A stretch of 64,000 nt of DNA from the NCBI RefSeq assembly GCF_900660485.1, contig NZ_LR214951.1, positions 558,001-622,000 of the forward strand, written 5' to 3'. Of this stretch, positions 61,110 to 64,000 are shown in pieces (the first letter of the stretch is position 1; each line of letters starts with the position of its first letter). Below the pieces are notes generated by a model. It saw nothing but the letters and a program-made list of their open reading frames with translations. It did no database searches and was not told the DNA's origin. The translations under genes were made by a program, and so were the position numbers. The DNA comes from Mesomycoplasma neurolyticum. GTDB taxonomy: Bacteria; Bacillota_I; Bacilli_A; Mycoplasmatales; Metamycoplasmataceae.

Positions 61110-62984
61110 TTATTTTTCAAAATTATCGCTTATCACAAATTGATTAATGGAGTTTCTTTCTTCAAAAAATTTACTTGTGTATCAACCCCCTCATTTTGAA
61201 CCGCTATAAATCACTTTTAAATAATCATTATTTAAATACGATCTAACTACTCTGAAGTTTTCACGGTCAACAGGTGGTTGTTTTACACCTCTTAATGAAA
61301 AATATCATTTTTCAGCTAGTGATGTAGCCTCGCTAATAGGTTTTTTCACTCACTGTACTCAATCTCAATCATAATATCTTTTATCTCTTTTGTTTGTTAA
61401 AACTCAAGTTTCCCCTGTTTCACTTACATAAAATATCACAGATCTCTCGAAGTCATAAAATATTGAAAATTCTTTTGAGTGTGAGGCCTTGGATCAGCCT
61501 GTAAGTAATGGTGAATAATAATGCTTATCTGCATATCATTCAAGTCTAATTTCAGAAATGTGTGTGTCTGATGCTCTAGGAGTTATAAAAGCAGGTTTTG
61601 TTTTTTTATCTGAAACTTCAAGAATCAATTCCTCATATTCATTTGATGCTAATGAATCAGGCATTAAATAAAGTCTCGAATCAACATCACCTCTTCTACG
61701 ATAAAGTCCATTTTTTACTCTAAATAAATAAGATGAAACTTTATATTTACTCATGTCATCATCTAATGGAGTTAAAAGTCATTTTTGATCCATTCTATTA
61801 TTGGTAGAAACTTCTGTCTCAATTAAATAAACACCAGCAACTCTAGTTTTACGTGGAGTTAATGAAAAGGAAACATCATCTAATAATCCTCTTTTAAAAG
61901 TGAGTCTTTGTTGTGTGTCGTAATAAACACTATACTCTTTTAATTGCTCTAATTCACCTAAAGATAGTTTATCTCTTTCAGTTATATCTTCAACCCTTAC
62001 TTCTGTGTTAGGTAATCTGTAGCCAAAAAGATAAAAATTTGCTTTAGTTTTAGAAGCTGTTAATATTAAATCCATATCTCTTGCTTCTATGTCATAACTT
62101 GGCGCTTTCATTGGGAAATATTTTGCATCATACCTGTTGGCATTTTCATAAATGCAACCATGTGGTTCCTCATAAATAATGTTGCTTTCACTATGTCAAT
62201 CAGGACAAGCAAAACTATATGATGCAGAAGCTCCTTCACTTACATCTCCAGCTTCAAATGTTTGTGGCACAGTTAAATATTGTGCTGCTACAGCTTGTGG
62301 ATTTCATGGATTTGAATTTGCTTCTGTTTCTTGCTCTTGATAAGATTCGTTTAGTATCTCAGGATCATTAATCCTTGTTGTTTCCACAATCCTTCCTACT
62401 GGGTGGTGGGCATGACCTGGCGCTACAGGAACAGCATCAACTCTTCATGCTGAACGAACAGAAGTTGGTGCAACTGGTCCATCTGAAAATCACTCTCTTT
62501 GGTAAGAAAATGATGTTCTCAATGCTCTTATTGCCATTTGAGCTATCTCACGATCTGATTCATCATAATGTATGTCATCATTCATAACTAGATCTAACAA
62601 ATTTTCTCCTGTTGTTCTTGCATTATAAAAAAATTGATCAGCTCTTACTTCATATAAATAAGCTTCTCTTGGATGCCCTGGCACATACTCTCTAAGCCAG
62701 CTACCAAAGTATCTCATCGCAGCAGTTGGTGTTTCAGCAAATGAAACAAATCAACTTCTACCAAAATTAGTAGAAACTATGTGTTCATAAAAGTTACGAA
62801 CATCACCTAAATTTTTAAAACCTTCTCTAAAGATCACTTCAGGTGGTCTAGTATCCACTCTATAGACAAATTTAGGTGGTGTAGGTTCACCTAAAATTGG
62901 AACACTTAATGATTGTATTGTGTCTTCATTTATTTGTTCATTTTTTAAATGAGTTTTTTCATTAAAATTTGATTTATTTTTTAT
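61110..62984 (-). CDS. CARDS toxin homologue (ADP-ribosyltransferase and vacuolating toxin)
   Basis: 624 residues with no signal peptide. The N-terminal ADP-ribosyltransferase domain of pertussis-S1 type has KFVYRVDTRPPEVIFREGF (NAD arginine), NFYEHIVSTNFGRSW (His and STS-like strand), YFGSWLREYVPGHPREAYL, and SFSYQREWFSDGP (catalytic Glu). These correspond to R10, H36 and E132 of M. pneumoniae CARDS (MPN372), from memory. The C-terminal half keeps the receptor-binding trefoil signatures ASASYSFACPDW, WDWVQWVKKP and VIYSGSKWGGWYTSKFFEE. It has about 35 extra N-terminal residues. The only frame-consistent start near the AGGAGG site is ATA at 62984, and no ATG lies before the domain. Composition is visibly less A/T-biased than the neighbours, suggesting transfer. 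Confidence 0.93.
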
Positions 62985-63087
62985 CGTTTTTTCCTCCTAA
63001 TTAATTTTTTAAGATAATTATTATAACATATTTTTAAAAATATGTTAAAAAAAAATTAAAAAATTTTATTTCTTTATTTTAATAAGT

Positions 63088-63275
63088 AAAAATACTATTT
63101 TTTAATCTTTGTTTTTGACTTGTAAAAAGTAATTGAAAATTTTAACTCCAACTTAAATCAATGCAAGATAATTTTTTGATTTTATTTTCTATGTTATAAT
63201 CGATCTTTTTGCCAAGTAAAGTTATAATATTAATCCTGTTTGTGCTTTTTATAACAAATAAAAGATGTAATTATT
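63088..63275 (-). pseudogene. Remnant of an exporter ATPase
   Basis: Reads LHLLFVIKSTNRINIITLLG, then DYNIENKIKKLSCIDLSW, a stop, and NFQLLFTSQKQRLKN. It follows the half-exporter 2 sequence (INVITLFDENIDYSKIEKAK ... FDLLSTGQKQRVK) position by position. It is a decayed duplicate with no other domains left. Confidence 0.65.
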
Positions 63276-63689
63276 TTTGAAAATTTTAATAATATTTTTA
63301 TAAAACAAAAAGATGGTTTGAATATTATTATCTTTAATTTTTTTGAAGTTGTTAGTGTATTCATTCCACTGTTCATTGGTGTTAAATTATTAATAAAAAA
63401 ATATAAATCAAAAATAATAAAGCATTTTTGTTGAATTTGAAAAGCACAAAAATTTTATTAAATCTAAAAATAATTTGCAACTAAAATAGATTGCTAATTT
63501 ATTATTTATCAGCAAAAATATGACTTATAAAATGAGAAATAATATTAAAATGTATTATAAAAATGGTGACATTTAATAATAAAAAAAATAACAATCTTTT
63601 TACTAGTTTTTCAAATTTAGATGTTTATAATCATGAAATCAATATTGTTCTATTTATATAGAACATAGAAATGAAGAATAACAAAAAGT
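63276..63689. other. Noncoding, decayed sequence
   Basis: No supportable reading frame. It lies between two identified gene remnants and is probably the eroded remainder of the same duplicated block. Confidence 0.4.
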
Positions 63690-63812
63690 TTATCTAACTC
63701 ATACAATGGATTTAATGATAAATCACTTGAATCAAAATCAGCTTGTAGATCATCTATATTTGAAAAAGCACTAAAAAAATTAATGCATTTAGTAAGCTTA
63801 TTAACTTTTTAA
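63690..63812 (+). pseudogene. C-terminal remnant of a DUF31 protease
   Basis: NSYNGFNDKSLESKSACRSS is similar to the GSYNEFNDKSFASKVQLANR near the C-terminus of the 57111 protease. Nothing upstream keeps the frame. Confidence 0.6.
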
Positions 63813-63837
63813 AAATAAATAATTAGCTTATAGTCTT

Positions 63838-63879
63838 GACTAAAAATACACCACTAGAAACAGTGGTGTATTTTTAGTC
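63838..63879. terminator. 18-bp perfect hairpin terminator
   Basis: GACTAAAAATACACCACT (63838-63855) pairs with its complement at 63862-63879 across a 6-nt loop. It closes the minus-strand gene entering from the right edge. Confidence 0.85.
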
Positions 63880-63883
63880 AAAA

Positions 63884-64000
63884 TTATTTTCATTTATAAT
63901 TTGAAATTTGCCCAAAAACTTTTTTATCTTTTAAATATTTTTTATAAATTTTTTCTGACTTAATAGTTCATAATAAATATGGTTTTTGAAGTTTATCTAA
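63884..64000 (-). CDS. Partial gene at window edge (C-terminal 38 aa)
   Basis: The minus-strand frame ends with KDKKVFGQISNYKWK and TAA at 63884, using two UGA Trp codons. Only the C-terminus is inside the window, so the family cannot be recognised. Confidence 0.5.

Overview
The window is mycoplasma (Mollicutes) chromosome. It is extremely AT-rich, and almost every gene needs UGA read as tryptophan to stay open. Examples are the relaxase, MtlA, GlpK, enolase, the ABC permeases and the toxin homologue, all of which carry in-frame TGA codons at conserved Trp positions. I cannot name the species. All coordinates were worked out by hand and no alignment was run.

Layout. 1-4.7 kb is an integrated plasmid- or IME-like module on the minus strand: primase, relaxase, ArdC antirestriction protein, small ORFs, a tandem repeat and a Rep_3-type initiator. 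It abuts the mannitol operon (mtlA, mtlD; 4.7-7.3 kb) and a divergent RpiR/MurR regulator. 8-12 kb holds transposon-end-like repeats, an AlbA/Schlafen-type ATP-binding protein and three tandem small membrane-protein paralogues, one of them decayed. 12.3-15.8 kb is the glycerol operon glpO-glpK-glpF, with a T15 tract in its promoter and a frameshift in glpO. 16.6-18.2 kb is a second AlbA-type protein carrying a 42-bp minisatellite. 19.3-24.4 kb is a membrane protein plus housekeeping genes (gltX, obgE, L10 leader, rplJ, rplL). 24.5-33.4 kb holds a 1205-residue modular lipoprotein and a lipoprotein-dependent ABC importer. 33.5-38.8 kb is a SirTM (ADP-ribosylating sirtuin) operon: LLM monooxygenase, GcvH-L, SirTM, LplA2, old yellow enzyme and an alpha/beta hydrolase, with no macrodomain gene. 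38.8-46.2 kb is enolase, a phosphohexomutase, and the rsmD-gmk-prpC-pknB-rsgA-rpe cluster.

The accessory end (46.4-64 kb) is the most unusual part. A restriction-modification locus has a 1.8-kb inverted segment bounded by 17-bp inverted repeats. The present orientation breaks two genes, and flipping it restores both exactly in frame. Next comes what looks like a class III lanthipeptide cluster: candidate precursor, LanKC-type synthetase and two ABC half-exporters. It is followed by a DUF31/MIP-type serine protease, a full-length homologue of the Mycoplasma pneumoniae CARDS toxin (ADP-ribosyltransferase plus C-terminal receptor-binding region), and decayed copies of the exporter ATPase and the DUF31 protease.

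Several genes (mtlD, glpO, the 18-kb AlbA protein, lanKC, the precursor) are broken in A/T homopolymers, mostly in a way that a single extra base would repair. Recent decay, slippage-based phase variation and homopolymer sequencing error all fit, and raw reads would decide between them.
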